A stretch of 7,030 nt of DNA. It comes from Schlesneria sp. (GTDB lineage: Bacteria > Planctomycetota > Planctomycetia > Planctomycetales > Planctomycetaceae). The translations under genes were made by a program, and so were the position numbers. The stretch lies in NCBI GenBank assembly GCA_025353525.1, contig JANXOO010001177.1, positions 1 to 7,030 on the forward strand. The letters run 5' to 3'. Of this stretch, positions 1 through 6,538 are shown in pieces. Position 1 is the stretch's first letter. Every line of letters begins with the position of its first letter. The notes beneath the pieces were generated by a model that saw only the letters and a list, made by a program, of their open reading frames with translations, searched no databases and was not told where the DNA came from.

Positions 1-1266
1 GCAGGGGTGCCGTTTTTCAGTCTGTCAGGGTCCGACTTTGTTGAACTGTTCGTCGGGGTGGGGGCCGCTCGTGTCCGCGACATGTTCCAGCAGGCAGGAC
101 AACGTTCTCCCGCCATTATTTTTATTGACGAACTGGATGCCATTGGCAAGGTTCGCAGTCATAGTTCACAGGGTGGAGGCGAAGAACGCGATCAGACGCT
201 GAATGCGTTGCTCGTTGAAATGGACGGATTCGGATCGGACCAAAGCGTGATCGTGCTGGGTGCGACGAACCGACCGGAAACACTCGATCCGGCTCTGATG
301 CGCCCCGGTCGTTTTGATCGGCACGTCCTGGTCGATCGACCCGATATTCGCGGGCGCGAAGCGATTTTGAAGGTCCATGCAGCCAAGGTTAAAATGGACT
401 CCGAGGTCAACCTCAAGCATCTCGCCAAACTGACCGCCGGTTTTGTCGGGGCCGATCTGGCGAATCTGGTGAACGAAGCCGCGCTTCTGGCCGCTCGTAA
501 CAACAAGACTTCGGTCACGAACGACGAATTTGAAGAAGGCTTTGACCGGGTCATTGCCGGACTCGAGAAGACCGCCCGTGTGATGCCCGAAGAGGTCAAG
601 CAACGCGTTGCATGGCACGAAGTGGGACACGCACTGGTGGCGTGTTCGCTGCCACATGTCGATCCGGTCCACAAAGTCTCGATCATTCCTCGAGGACTCG
701 GTGCCTTGGGATACACGTTGCAGAGACCGGAAGAAGACCGGCAACTGGCGACGAAGACCGAACTGGTCAACCGGATTTGTGTATTGCTGGGCGGGATCGC
801 AGCCGAAGAGATCGTTTATCACGAGAACTCGACGGGTGCATCCAACGATCTGCAACGAGCCACCGACCTTGCGCGACGGATGATTACCGAGTTTGGAATG
901 AGTCCCAAACTGGGTCGAGTCCACTACAGTGAATCGCGCAGCAGTCCGTTTCTGGGAGGCAGCGCGGCTCCTGCTGATTACACGCACAGTGAAGAGACGA
1001 TTCGCGAGATCGACCTTGAGGTGCGCAGAATCATCGATATGGCCTACGACACGGCTCACGAAGTGTTGTCGTCGCGACGACCCGTCATGGAACAAATCAC
1101 TCGTGAATTGCTGGAAAAGGAAGTTATCGACGCCAATCAGTTACAAGCGATTCTGGACCAGCACAAGACTGGTCCACAACTGAAGCCCGGCACGTCTGTC
1201 GAGCCGTCGTTGCCTCGCGAGTCGACGGACTTGCCGTCGTCTGGCGATGTGATGCAAAGCGGTTGA
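1..1266 (+). CDS. ftsH: ATP-dependent zinc metalloprotease FtsH (5'-truncated by window edge)
   Basis: FtsH is a membrane-anchored AAA+ protease that extracts and degrades misfolded membrane proteins and short-lived regulators, working as a hexamer on the cytoplasmic face. The frame is open from base 1 (Ala-Gly-Val-Pro-Phe-Phe), so the gene starts upstream; the N-terminal membrane segments and Walker A are not in the window. Visible in order: the pore-loop region FVGVGAAR; Walker [12 protein letters not shown] (about 115-147); the second region of homology [21 protein letters not shown] with its arginine fingers (to 321); the protease motif HEVGH (616-630); and the third zinc-ligand Asp in GASNDL (847-849). 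The C-terminal helical region ends in a Pro/Ser-rich tail of about 35 residues that is probably disordered. All catalytic residues in view are intact. Planctomycetes often carry several ftsH paralogues, so this may not be the housekeeping copy. It is convergent with the kinase gene, with a 45-bp gap. Confidence 0.97.
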   Translation, partial: AGVPFFSLSGSDFVELFVGVGAARVRDMFQQAGQRSPAIIFIDELDAIGKVRSHSSQGGGEERDQTLNALLVEMDGFGSDQSVIVLGATNRPETLDPALMRPGRFDRHVLVDRPDIRGREAILKVHAAKVKMDSEVNLKHLAKLTAGFVGADLANLVNEAALLAARNNKTSVTNDEFEEGFDRVIAGLEKTARVMPEEVKQRVAWHEVGHALVACSLPHVDPVHKVSIIPRGLGALGYTLQRPEEDRQLATKTELVNRICVLLGGIAAEEIVYHENSTGASNDLQRATDLARRMITEFGMSPKLGRVHYSESRSSPFLGGSAAPADYTHSEETIREIDLEVRRIIDMAYDTAHEVLSSRRPVMEQITRELLEKEVIDANQLQAILDQHKTGPQLKPGTSVEPSLPRESTDLPSSGDVMQSG

Positions 1267-1269
1267 GCC

Positions 1270-1292
1270 TGGTACCATTCGTTCAGGTGCCA
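1270..1292. terminator. Stem-loop between convergent ftsH and kinase genes
   Basis: TGGTACC (1270-1276) can pair with GGTGCCA (1286-1292), giving seven base pairs with one G-U wobble around a 9-nt loop. It sits in the 45-bp gap between two convergent stop codons, where a bidirectional terminator would be expected. There is no T-run on either side, so it is not a textbook intrinsic terminator. A near-duplicate 13-mer (1275-1287 and 1290-1302, two mismatches) overlaps it and could explain the pairing by chance. Confidence 0.3.
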
Positions 1293-1311
1293 TCCGTTCG
1301 GGCGTCGTCGT

Positions 1312-3075
1312 TCAATTGGAATCGTCGGTCGGTTTGAGGGCCTTCGCGCGTCCGAATGACGAAGGACGCTCGACCAGCAGGTCGACCGCATCGGAGACGG
1401 GACGTGGCCTCGCAGGATCAGCTTCTGCGGCAATCACGATTCGCAGGGGAACAACAACGGTAAACCGGCTCCCTTTTCCAAACTCGCTTTGAAGGGCGAT
1501 TCCGCCGCCAAGCAGCTTGGACAATTCGCGGGTGATCGAAAGCCCCAGTCCCGTCCCTTCGAACTCGCGTGTCAGCGGATCGTGTTCGCCGGATGTCGTC
1601 GACCCCTGTCGAAACTTCTGGAAAATGCGTTCCTGATCTTCCAGAGGAATGCCGATTCCCGTGTCTTCGACGACCAGTGCAAGATTGTCGATTTGTTTCG
1701 ACGCCCGGACCCGGACGCGGCCACCTTCGGGGGTGAACTTGATCGCATTGGACAGCAGGTTATTCAAAATCTGCTGCAACTTCCCGGGGTCTTGCAATAC
1801 GATGGGCAGGTCGGGATCGACTTCGAAATTCAGATCGAGATTCTTCCGCTCTGCGAGTGGCATCATCGCGCCGACGACCCGTTCGACGAGATCCGCAACC
1901 GACGTTTCGACGGGCCGCAATTCCATTTTGCCGCTCTCGATTTTTGCCAGATCCAGCACGTCGGTGATCAGGCTGAGCAGCGTACGACCCGACGAACGGA
2001 TATGAGCGACGTAGCGTTGCTGTTTTTCGGACAGATTAGCGGGGTTGGTCAGCAGAACCTCGCTGAATCCCAGGATCGAATTGAGCGGCGTTCGTAATTC
2101 ATGACTCATCGTTGCCAGGAATTCGTTTTTCAGATTGTTCAGTTCGAACAGTCGCAAGTTGGCCTGAGCCAGCTCATCGACTTTCTTCTCTTTCTCGCGA
2201 TTGAGTTTTTGCAAGTCTTCCTGAACGGTCGTCAGGTGCCGCAACATCCGGTTGAATGCCTGACTGAGTTCTTCGAATTCGTCACCCGTACGAATGTCGG
2301 CGCGCTGTTCGAGATCACCCCGCGTAATGGCGTCGCTGACCTCTTTCAGATGGAGTACGGGTTTCACAATCACGTAACGTACGATGACATAGGTGGCGAA
2401 CCACGCCATCGCAGTCGTGATGATGGCCGTGGCCAGCAGGATGGCATTGTTCCAGCTCAAATCCTTATGAATCTGGGCCAGCGGGTATGAAATCTTGACG
2501 ATCCCCAGGACCGTTCCGACCTTGAGGTCTGCGGTAATATCCGGTTTGATGTCACGACTCTTATTGAGTTCACGATGACATTCCAGACACGATTCCAGAG
2601 CAGGAACTTGCGCGTAGAACCGGTATTGCGGGAATGAACCACCGACTTCCGTCGTCCATTCCGGATGTTTCGGGACCGGGTTCGTCGCAGTTGGTGACAG
2701 ATCATGAACGGCTTTGGAATCGATCATGTCGATCGAACGGGAAGCGGCAATCGTGATCGGGGCACCTTCGACCAGGAACAGTGCCCAACTGTGCTCTTTC
2801 TGGTTTTCGGGTTTCAGGTCTTTGAGCATTGCGGCGAAATTCTGATTCGCCGCGAAATTGCGTTCGAAGTATTCTGCATGTTTGGCGACAACTGCGGTCG
2901 TCACCAGGTTGCGAGCGACCTGCGTATTCTGATCCGAAATGATTTTTCGCGTTTGTTTCGAGTAAAAATAGAAACTGCCCGAGATTAACAGCAGCAAGCC
3001 ACCGCCGAACAAAACCCGACACTTTCGTTCGAGACTTGTTTCTCCCAAAAGGCGTTTTAACGTGCGGTACGACAT
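1312..3075 (-). CDS. Membrane sensor histidine kinase with haem-type Tll0287-like (DUF3365) sensor domain
   Basis: A 587-aa sensor kinase that should autophosphorylate on His and pass the phosphate to an unidentified response regulator. Order of parts: TM1 about 20-38; extracytoplasmic Tll0287-like/DUF3365 domain about 45-205 with C163-L-E-C-H167, a c-type haem attachment motif; TM2 about 211-236; HAMP about 237-290; a short coiled coil; HisKA with SHELRTPLNSI (phospho-acceptor H325); HATPase_c with N-box NNLLSNAIKFT (N439, N443), G1 DTGIG (471-475) and G2 GTGLGLS (507-513). There is no PAS or receiver domain. A basic tail of about 40 residues follows the ATPase domain. The start at 3075 is chosen because GGTGGAG lies 5 nt upstream and TM1 follows directly. 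The frame stays open to 3411, but that extension has no domain or ribosome site and overlaps the divergent gene. No regulator gene adjoins it. The kinase call is firm; haem binding is inferred from the motif and the family. Confidence 0.94.
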   Translation of the reverse strand: MSYRTLKRLLGETSLERKCRVLFGGGLLLLISGSFYFYSKQTRKIISDQNTQVARNLVTTAVVAKHAEYFERNFAANQNFAAMLKDLKPENQKEHSWALFLVEGAPITIAASRSIDMIDSKAVHDLSPTATNPVPKHPEWTTEVGGSFPQYRFYAQVPALESCLECHRELNKSRDIKPDITADLKVGTVLGIVKISYPLAQIHKDLSWNNAILLATAIITTAMAWFATYVIVRYVIVKPVLHLKEVSDAITRGDLEQRADIRTGDEFEELSQAFNRMLRHLTTVQEDLQKLNREKEKKVDELAQANLRLFELNNLKNEFLATMSHELRTPLNSILGFSEVLLTNPANLSEKQQRYVAHIRSSGRTLLSLITDVLDLAKIESGKMELRPVETSVADLVERVVGAMMPLAERKNLDLNFEVDPDLPIVLQDPGKLQQILNNLLSNAIKFTPEGGRVRVRASKQIDNLALVVEDTGIGIPLEDQERIFQKFRQGSTTSGEHDPLTREFEGTGLGLSITRELSKLLGGGIALQSEFGKGSRFTVVVPLRIVIAAEADPARPRPVSDAVDLLVERPSSFGRAKALKPTDDSN

Positions 3076-3080
3076 AACAA

Positions 3081-3087
3081 CTCCACC
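3081..3087 (-). promoter_or_regulatory. Ribosome binding site that decides the kinase start
   Basis: On the minus strand GGTGGAG ends 5 nt before the ATG at 3075-3073. It is a good Shine-Dalgarno match and the reason for choosing this start over in-frame Met codons further upstream. Confidence 0.7.
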
Positions 3088-3114
3088 AACGCTCGCCCGG
3101 ATGCCTGACCAGTT

Positions 3115-3140
3115 TTCGTGACATACAATCCCGTCACGAA
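3115..3140. promoter_or_regulatory. Perfect dyad, candidate operator for the kinase gene
   Basis: TTCGTGAC (3115-3122) and GTCACGAA (3133-3140) are exact 8-bp inverted arms around a 10-bp spacer. The dyad lies 40-65 bp upstream of the kinase start codon in the divergent intergenic region. Arm centres are 18 bp apart, which could suit a dimeric DNA-binding protein, or the sequence could form an RNA hairpin in the kinase leader. The regulator is unknown; the symmetry itself is certain. Confidence 0.5.
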
Positions 3141-3212
3141 CGATCCGTTTGAAAGCGCGAAACGGGATTAGAACGACTCGTGCCGGTTCTGGTAAAGCTC
3201 GGAACCACAGGT

Positions 3213-3231
3213 AAGGCAACCGGCCTGCCTT
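3213..3231. promoter_or_regulatory. Small stem-loop in the divergent intergenic region
   Basis: AAGGCA (3213-3218) and TGCCTT (3226-3231) are perfect 6-bp inverted arms around a GC-rich 7-nt loop. Read on the plus strand the stem ends in a short T-run, which resembles a weak terminator or attenuator. It lies upstream of the candidate promoter for the 3337 gene, so it might limit antisense or read-through transcription. Function is not shown. Confidence 0.25.
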
Positions 3232-3238
3232 TTGATCC

Positions 3239-3267
3239 TTGAAATCGTCTGACAGACAGAGTCCAAT
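3239..3267 (+). promoter_or_regulatory. Weak sigma70-type promoter candidate for the DUF1559 gene
   Basis: TTGAAA (3239-3244; 5 of 6 to the -35 consensus) is followed after 17 bp by TCCAAT (3262-3267; 4 of 6 to the -10 consensus, but lacking the key second A). Transcription would start near 3274 and give a leader of about 60 nt. Planctomycete promoters are poorly characterised, so this is only a candidate. Confidence 0.25.
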
Positions 3268-3336
3268 CTGAGCCGACGCGTGGTTCATCCACGAGTCACC
3301 GTTCAGTGCCTGATAAATTGCTCCATGGAAATCAAC

Positions 3337-5847
3337 ATGATTCGATATGCCCCGCAACTTCTGTGGATGATGCTCGCGCTTGTTTCGCTTGATCTGCCGC
3401 TTTACGCGCAAAGTTCGAAGAAGTCCGCCACCGCACCCAAACCCGCAGCGTCAGCCGAGAATACGCCCGAAACCCGGGCGGGACGCGAAATTGTACTTGG
3501 TCGGCTGGCGTCTGAAGATGCGGTTTTCTTTCTGGGAAGCAACGGATGGAAGAAGCCGGAAGCGGGCAGCAAGAATAAAACTGAAAAGCTTTGGGCTGAA
3601 AAGTCGGTCCAGTTGTTCGTACAACAATTTGGCGACGAAATCAAAAAGTCAATCGCACGGCAATCGGAAGGCGGCGAAGTGTCAGCGATGCTGGCGTCGA
3701 CGATTCCCGTACTGATCGATGCATGCATTCGGCATCCGATGGCCATCAGCGTTACAAATCTCATTTCGAATAACGATCCTGAAGTCAATAGCGCTTCGGC
3801 CACCGGCTGGTTCGTGGTTGATGCCGAATCGGATGCCGCGCTGGTCCGTGCGGCGTTCGAAAAACTGCTCGAGTCAATACCGAAGGAGACGTCTGGCTCT
3901 TTTACCAAAGTGACTATAGAGGGCGCAACGTTCTATGAGCCGGTATTGAGTCCGGAAAATCAATCGGACCTGCCAGTGCTGCCACGATTGGGCATGTATG
4001 AGTCGTACCTGATCTTCACGTTGGGCCCCGACACAACCGCCGAAACGATGAAAAAGATCACTGGAGCGAAGAAATCACCGGGTTGGCTCGAAAATTCAAT
4101 CCTCGAGTCCAAAGTCGACCGGGCGTCATTTGTATCGATATTGAATGTTGGTGCCATTCTGAAGCACGTCGATTCGCAAGTCGAAGACCCGATGGTCAGA
4201 TCGGTGCTGGATGCTTCCGGAATCATGACGATCAAACGTGTGACTTCAGTATCCGGGTACGATGCCACTGGGGTCGTTGAAAAATTCACGATCAAAACGG
4301 ACGGAACACCTGCCGGACTATTAGCACTTCTGCCCGAGACGCCACTTTCGGCCACCGACCTGAAAGGGGTCCCTGCCGATGTCGCTCAGGCAACTGTCAT
4401 CAGGTTTGATTTGGCCAGTTTGATCAAAAAGATTCTGACGATATGCGATCAGGTGTCGCCCGAACCTCGACAACAGTTCGATATGGCAATCGAGCAGTTG
4501 AATCAGATCGCCGGATTTCCGGTTCAGGCCGACCTGATCGATGTACTGGGTGATGTCTGGACGATGTACGTTTCAAGAACGGGGACAGCGGGAGGTCTCG
4601 TCCCTGGTGTCGTTGTGACATTGACGGTCCGTGATGCAAAGAAGCTTGCCCAAGTTCAAGAGACCCTCGTCCGACGAGCAAATGCCCTGCAGGAACAATT
4701 GGGTCCCGAAGCTCGATTCACATTGCAGGAATTCACGATCGGCAAGGCAAAAGGGTATCAGGTCCAGATCAACGCAACAGCGATGGTGACTCCAACATGG
4801 GTGATTGCCGATGGTCGCCTGGTCATCGGTATCACTCCGGAATTGGTCGAAGCCGATCTGGCAACCAGGGGCGAATCTGAAACACTCGCCAGCCGGGACG
4901 AAGTCAAAGCTGCCTTCCAGAGAAATCCCGGGCCGACGATGGTTTCATTCCGGGATCCGAAACCGGAATTTGAGGGGATCTATACGATGATCAACTCGTT
5001 CTCGCCAATGGTTCTTGAGCAAATGCGCAACGGAGGATTCGAGTTCAACATACCGCCATTGCCGCCGTTTTCCAGTATTGAAAAACATTTGGCTCCTTCC
5101 GTGACCATGATCAGTCGGGATTCCAGCGGATGGACGAGTGAAAGCCGAGGTGTCGTTTCATCACTATCGGTGGCTTCGCCCGCGACAGTACCGGTGATGA
5201 TCGCGCTGCTGCTTCCGGCCGTACAGCAGGCGCGAGAAGCAGCCCGGCGCACTCAGGCAAAAAACAATCTGAAACAAATTGGACTCTCGATGCACGTTTA
5301 TAGTGACGACCACAGATCCTTTCCAAAGCGAGCGATTTCTGATGCGGATGGTAGCCCACAACTCAGTTGGCGAGTCGCCATTCTTCCGTATCTCGACCAA
5401 AAGGAACTCTATGACGAGTTTCATCTGGATGAAGCCTGGGATAGTGAACACAACAAGGCATTGATCGGACGGATGCCGGCAGTCTTTGCAACGCCTGGCG
5501 ACGATACGATGACGAAATCAGGGAAAACCCGCTATGTCGTGCTGGCAGGAGATGATACATTTTTCGATGGCGACGACGGTCCGACGATCGACGATATCGA
5601 AGACGGGTTGTCAAACACCATTATGGTAGTGGAAGCACGAGCGGATCACGCAGTGACCTGGACCGCGCCCGACGATCTTGAGCTGGATTTTGAGGAGCCG
5701 CTTGCCGGGCTTGAAAGTTCTCGCACGGGCGGATTTCAAGTACTGATGGGAGACGGTGCCATACGGTTTGTTTCGAATCTGATCGACCCTGAAACGCTCC
5801 TGGTACTCTTTTCAAAATCAGGCGGCGAACCTGTTGGCGAATTCTAG
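3337..5847 (+). CDS. Secreted 836-aa protein with C-terminal DUF1559 module
   Basis: Function unknown. The start at 3337 is preceded by GGAAA at 5-nt spacing and opens a signal peptide: basic Arg3, hydrophobic core to about residue 18, likely cleavage after A24 (LYA|QS). Earlier in-frame ATGs at 3280 and 3325 are possible but would bury the signal. A Lys/Pro/Ala-rich linker (about 25-50) leads to a large extracytoplasmic region (about 50-610). Part of it (about 355-560, including an IAGFPVQADLIDVLGDVW stretch) has the feel of DUF3352; this is a weak impression. Residues about 617-836 are a recognisable DUF1559 module: MIALLLPAVQQAREAARR, then NNLKQIGLSMH, WRVAILPYLDQKELYDEF, GLSNTIMVVEA and DGAIRFVSNLIDPETL. 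In the usual family this module follows an N-terminal prepilin leader with FTLIELL. Here the leader is absent and only a hydrophobic stretch of about 12 residues remains, so the protein is probably soluble or surface-associated rather than a pseudopilin. The gene is monocistronic, divergent from the kinase. Confidence 0.87.
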   Translation: MIRYAPQLLWMMLALVSLDLPLYAQSSKKSATAPKPAASAENTPETRAGREIVLGRLASEDAVFFLGSNGWKKPEAGSKNKTEKLWAEKSVQLFVQQFGDEIKKSIARQSEGGEVSAMLASTIPVLIDACIRHPMAISVTNLISNNDPEVNSASATGWFVVDAESDAALVRAAFEKLLESIPKETSGSFTKVTIEGATFYEPVLSPENQSDLPVLPRLGMYESYLIFTLGPDTTAETMKKITGAKKSPGWLENSILESKVDRASFVSILNVGAILKHVDSQVEDPMVRSVLDASGIMTIKRVTSVSGYDATGVVEKFTIKTDGTPAGLLALLPETPLSATDLKGVPADVAQATVIRFDLASLIKKILTICDQVSPEPRQQFDMAIEQLNQIAGFPVQADLIDVLGDVWTMYVSRTGTAGGLVPGVVVTLTVRDAKKLAQVQETLVRRANALQEQLGPEARFTLQEFTIGKAKGYQVQINATAMVTPTWVIADGRLVIGITPELVEADLATRGESETLASRDEVKAAFQRNPGPTMVSFRDPKPEFEGIYTMINSFSPMVLEQMRNGGFEFNIPPLPPFSSIEKHLAPSVTMISRDSSGWTSESRGVVSSLSVASPATVPVMIALLLPAVQQAREAARRTQAKNNLKQIGLSMHVYSDDHRSFPKRAISDADGSPQLSWRVAILPYLDQKELYDEFHLDEAWDSEHNKALIGRMPAVFATPGDDTMTKSGKTRYVVLAGDDTFFDGDDGPTIDDIEDGLSNTIMVVEARADHAVTWTAPDDLELDFEEPLAGLESSRTGGFQVLMGDGAIRFVSNLIDPETLLVLFSKSGGEPVGEF

Positions 5848-5865
5848 TGTTACGTGATTTCGGAT

Positions 5866-5887
5866 GTAAACATTCGCCGAAGGTGTG
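5866..5887 (+). repeat. Outer inverted repeat core, left copy
   Basis: Begins GTAAACATTCGCC and ends AAGGTGTG. Its reverse complement matches 6396-6417 with one difference, at the middle CCGAA versus CCAAA. A shared TGACGGGAT word follows 4 nt downstream (5892-5900); in the right copy the same word is 17 nt away (6370-6378). Weaker similarity continues through a GCGA...TGGTG...ATGA block to about 5943. Confidence 0.75.
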
Positions 5888-6048
5888 AAATTGACGGGAT
5901 TGACGCACGTTTTGAGTCGTAGCGATTTCTGGTGGATGAGTCGCGCAATTGACGAGTTGCGGGAGGGGCATTCCCGGCGTCGTCGTCAGGTTTACGAACG
6001 TCGTTTCGATGATCGTTGAAGTGGGGTTGGTAACGAATTGTTGCCTGC

Positions 6049-6062
6049 GCCCTTAACAGGGC
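6049..6062. repeat. GCCCT-TAAC-AGGGC hairpin (left of the middle pair)
   Basis: A perfect 5-bp stem with a TAAC loop, preceded by CCTGC. Its mirror partner is the hairpin at 6260-6273, which is followed by GCAGG. It could also act as a weak terminator for the DUF1559 gene, though it is 200 bp past the stop and lacks a T-run. Confidence 0.5.
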
Positions 6063-6086
6063 TTGAATCGTTCGTGCCTGGATCTG

Positions 6087-6237
6087 TTCCTGGGGTTGGA
6101 AACCCCAGGCTCTATTCCTTCGCTGCTTTGCGGCTAATACAATCTCTCGAATTCCGGATCTCAGCCGCGTAGAGCGGTGCTCGCATTCAGCCGCATAGCG
6201 GCGCTGGTATACAGCCTCGGTTTTTTAACCCCAGGAA
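6087..6237. repeat. 151-bp imperfect palindrome (inner element)
   Basis: Two 49-nt arms, 6087-6135 and 6189-6237, are complementary without gaps at 39 of 49 positions by hand count. The ends TTCCTGGGGTT (6087-6097) and AACCCCAGGAA (6227-6237) are perfect; CGCTGCTTTGCGGCT (6121-6135) pairs with AGCCGCATAGCGGCG (6189-6203) at 13 of 15. The 53-bp centre (6136-6188) is not palindromic but contains a further AGCCGC-type unit. The left end also folds locally: CCTGGGGTT (6089-6097), loop GGA, AACCCCAGG (6101-6109), a perfect 9-bp stem. From memory, similar CCTGGG/AGCCGC/AGCCCC-CGGGGC words are common between planctomycete genes; this is not verified. Confidence 0.7.
6162..6216 (+). repeat. Tandem CAGCCGC-type palindromic units
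   Basis: Two related units lie head to tail: 6162-6187, starting CAGCCGCGTAGAGCGG, and 6188-6211, starting CAGCCGCATAGCGGCG. A third CAGCC begins at 6212. Each contains a short stem (CCGC/GCGG; GCCGC-ATA-GCGGC at 6190-6202). The second unit doubles as part of the right arm of the inner palindrome. Confidence 0.5.
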
Positions 6238-6259
6238 TTGCCACAAACATCAATGTCGA

Positions 6260-6273
6260 GCCCCCAACGGGGC
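6260..6273. repeat. GCCCC-CAAC-GGGGC hairpin (right of the middle pair)
   Basis: A perfect 5-bp GC stem with a CAAC loop, followed by GCAGG. It is the mirror partner of 6049-6062, offset by only 2 nt from exact symmetry about the centre of the inner palindrome. Confidence 0.5.
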
Positions 6274-6395
6274 GCAGGAGATTTCTTCCCTTAAACATAA
6301 ACATGCCGGAAAAGTATTTGGCCGATTCATCGACACCGACAACTCGCCAGACAGAACGATCCTTCGCACATCCCGTCAGGCTTCGCATGCTGACA

Positions 6396-6417
6396 CACAC
6401 CTTTGGCGAATGTTTAC
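6396..6417 (-). repeat. Outer inverted repeat core, right copy
   Basis: Inverted partner of 5866-5887 (21 of 22 complementary), ending GGCGAATGTTTAC on the plus strand. Similarity extends inward through ATCCCGTCA (6370-6378), after an extra 13 nt, to CGATTCATC (6323-6331). Confidence 0.75.
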
Positions 6418-6438
6418 TTCGAAAAGTGCATATCTATT

Positions 6439-6467
6439 TTGAAGCTGAGTGGTAGAGTATTTACTGT
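6439..6467 (+). promoter_or_regulatory. Weak promoter candidate for the small Lys-rich protein gene
   Basis: TTGAAG (6439-6444) and, 17 bp on, TACTGT (6462-6467) give a poor sigma70 match that keeps the important first T, second A and last T of the -10. The start of transcription would be about 65 nt before the ATG, just outside the inverted-repeat element. Confidence 0.2.
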
Positions 6468-6538
6468 CGAATTCGCCATCTGCGATTGGGGTGGTTGAGT
6501 TCGCTTTATATCCCCTCAGGGCACCTGGAGTTGTTAGC

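Larger units (their letters stand above)
5851..6432. repeat. Nested mirror-symmetric inverted-repeat element filling the 691-bp intergenic region
   Basis: The 691 bp between 5847 and 6539 hold no convincing gene, but most of them form a set of nested inverted repeats. Outer arms: 5851 to about 5943 against about 6323-6432, degenerate and gapped, with a 22-bp core at 5866-5887 versus 6396-6417 (21/22 complementary). Middle: two 14-nt hairpins at 6049-6062 and 6260-6273, each adjoined on its outward or distal side by the same CCTGC/GCAGG word in inverted orientation. Inner: 6087-6135 against 6189-6237. No transposase or target duplication is visible. The arms carry a 13-nt length difference, not a multiple of three, which argues against coding. 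It begins 3 bp after the stop codon of the preceding gene. It could be a MITE-like element, a nested set of planctomycete intergenic repeats, or a structured RNA. Confidence 0.6.

Noticed and set aside
166..1095. 309-codon open frame on the minus strand inside ftsH
   Set aside because: It lies wholly opposite a gene with every FtsH motif intact, shows no domain of its own, and is the usual antisense shadow of a biased GC-rich gene.
1489..2490. Plus-strand open frames of 118-202 codons within the kinase gene
   Set aside because: They are antisense to the HAMP, HisKA and ATPase domains and have no recognisable protein features.
3076..3411. 112-residue N-terminal extension of the kinase
   Set aside because: The frame is open, but there is no ribosome site or signal-like sequence, and it overlaps the first codons of the divergent secreted protein. 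The start at 3075 has GGTGGAG and leads straight into TM1.
5621..5971. 116-codon minus-strand frame across the end of the DUF1559 gene
   Set aside because: It is antisense to conserved DUF1559 sequence and runs into the repeat arm. Its HTFGECL word is simply the translated outer repeat.
6162..6216. CRISPR array
   Set aside because: The two or three units are contiguous and divergent, with no unique spacers and no cas genes.
5866..6417. Insertion sequence or integron attC site
   Set aside because: There is no transposase, no visible target duplication, and no attC core pair (GTTRRRY/RYYYAAC) in the right places.
6161..6455. Overlapping frames of 79 (minus) and 92 (plus) codons in the repeat region
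   Set aside because: Both are composed of the palindromic units and the right outer arm, with no conserved frame between arms and no ribosome site.
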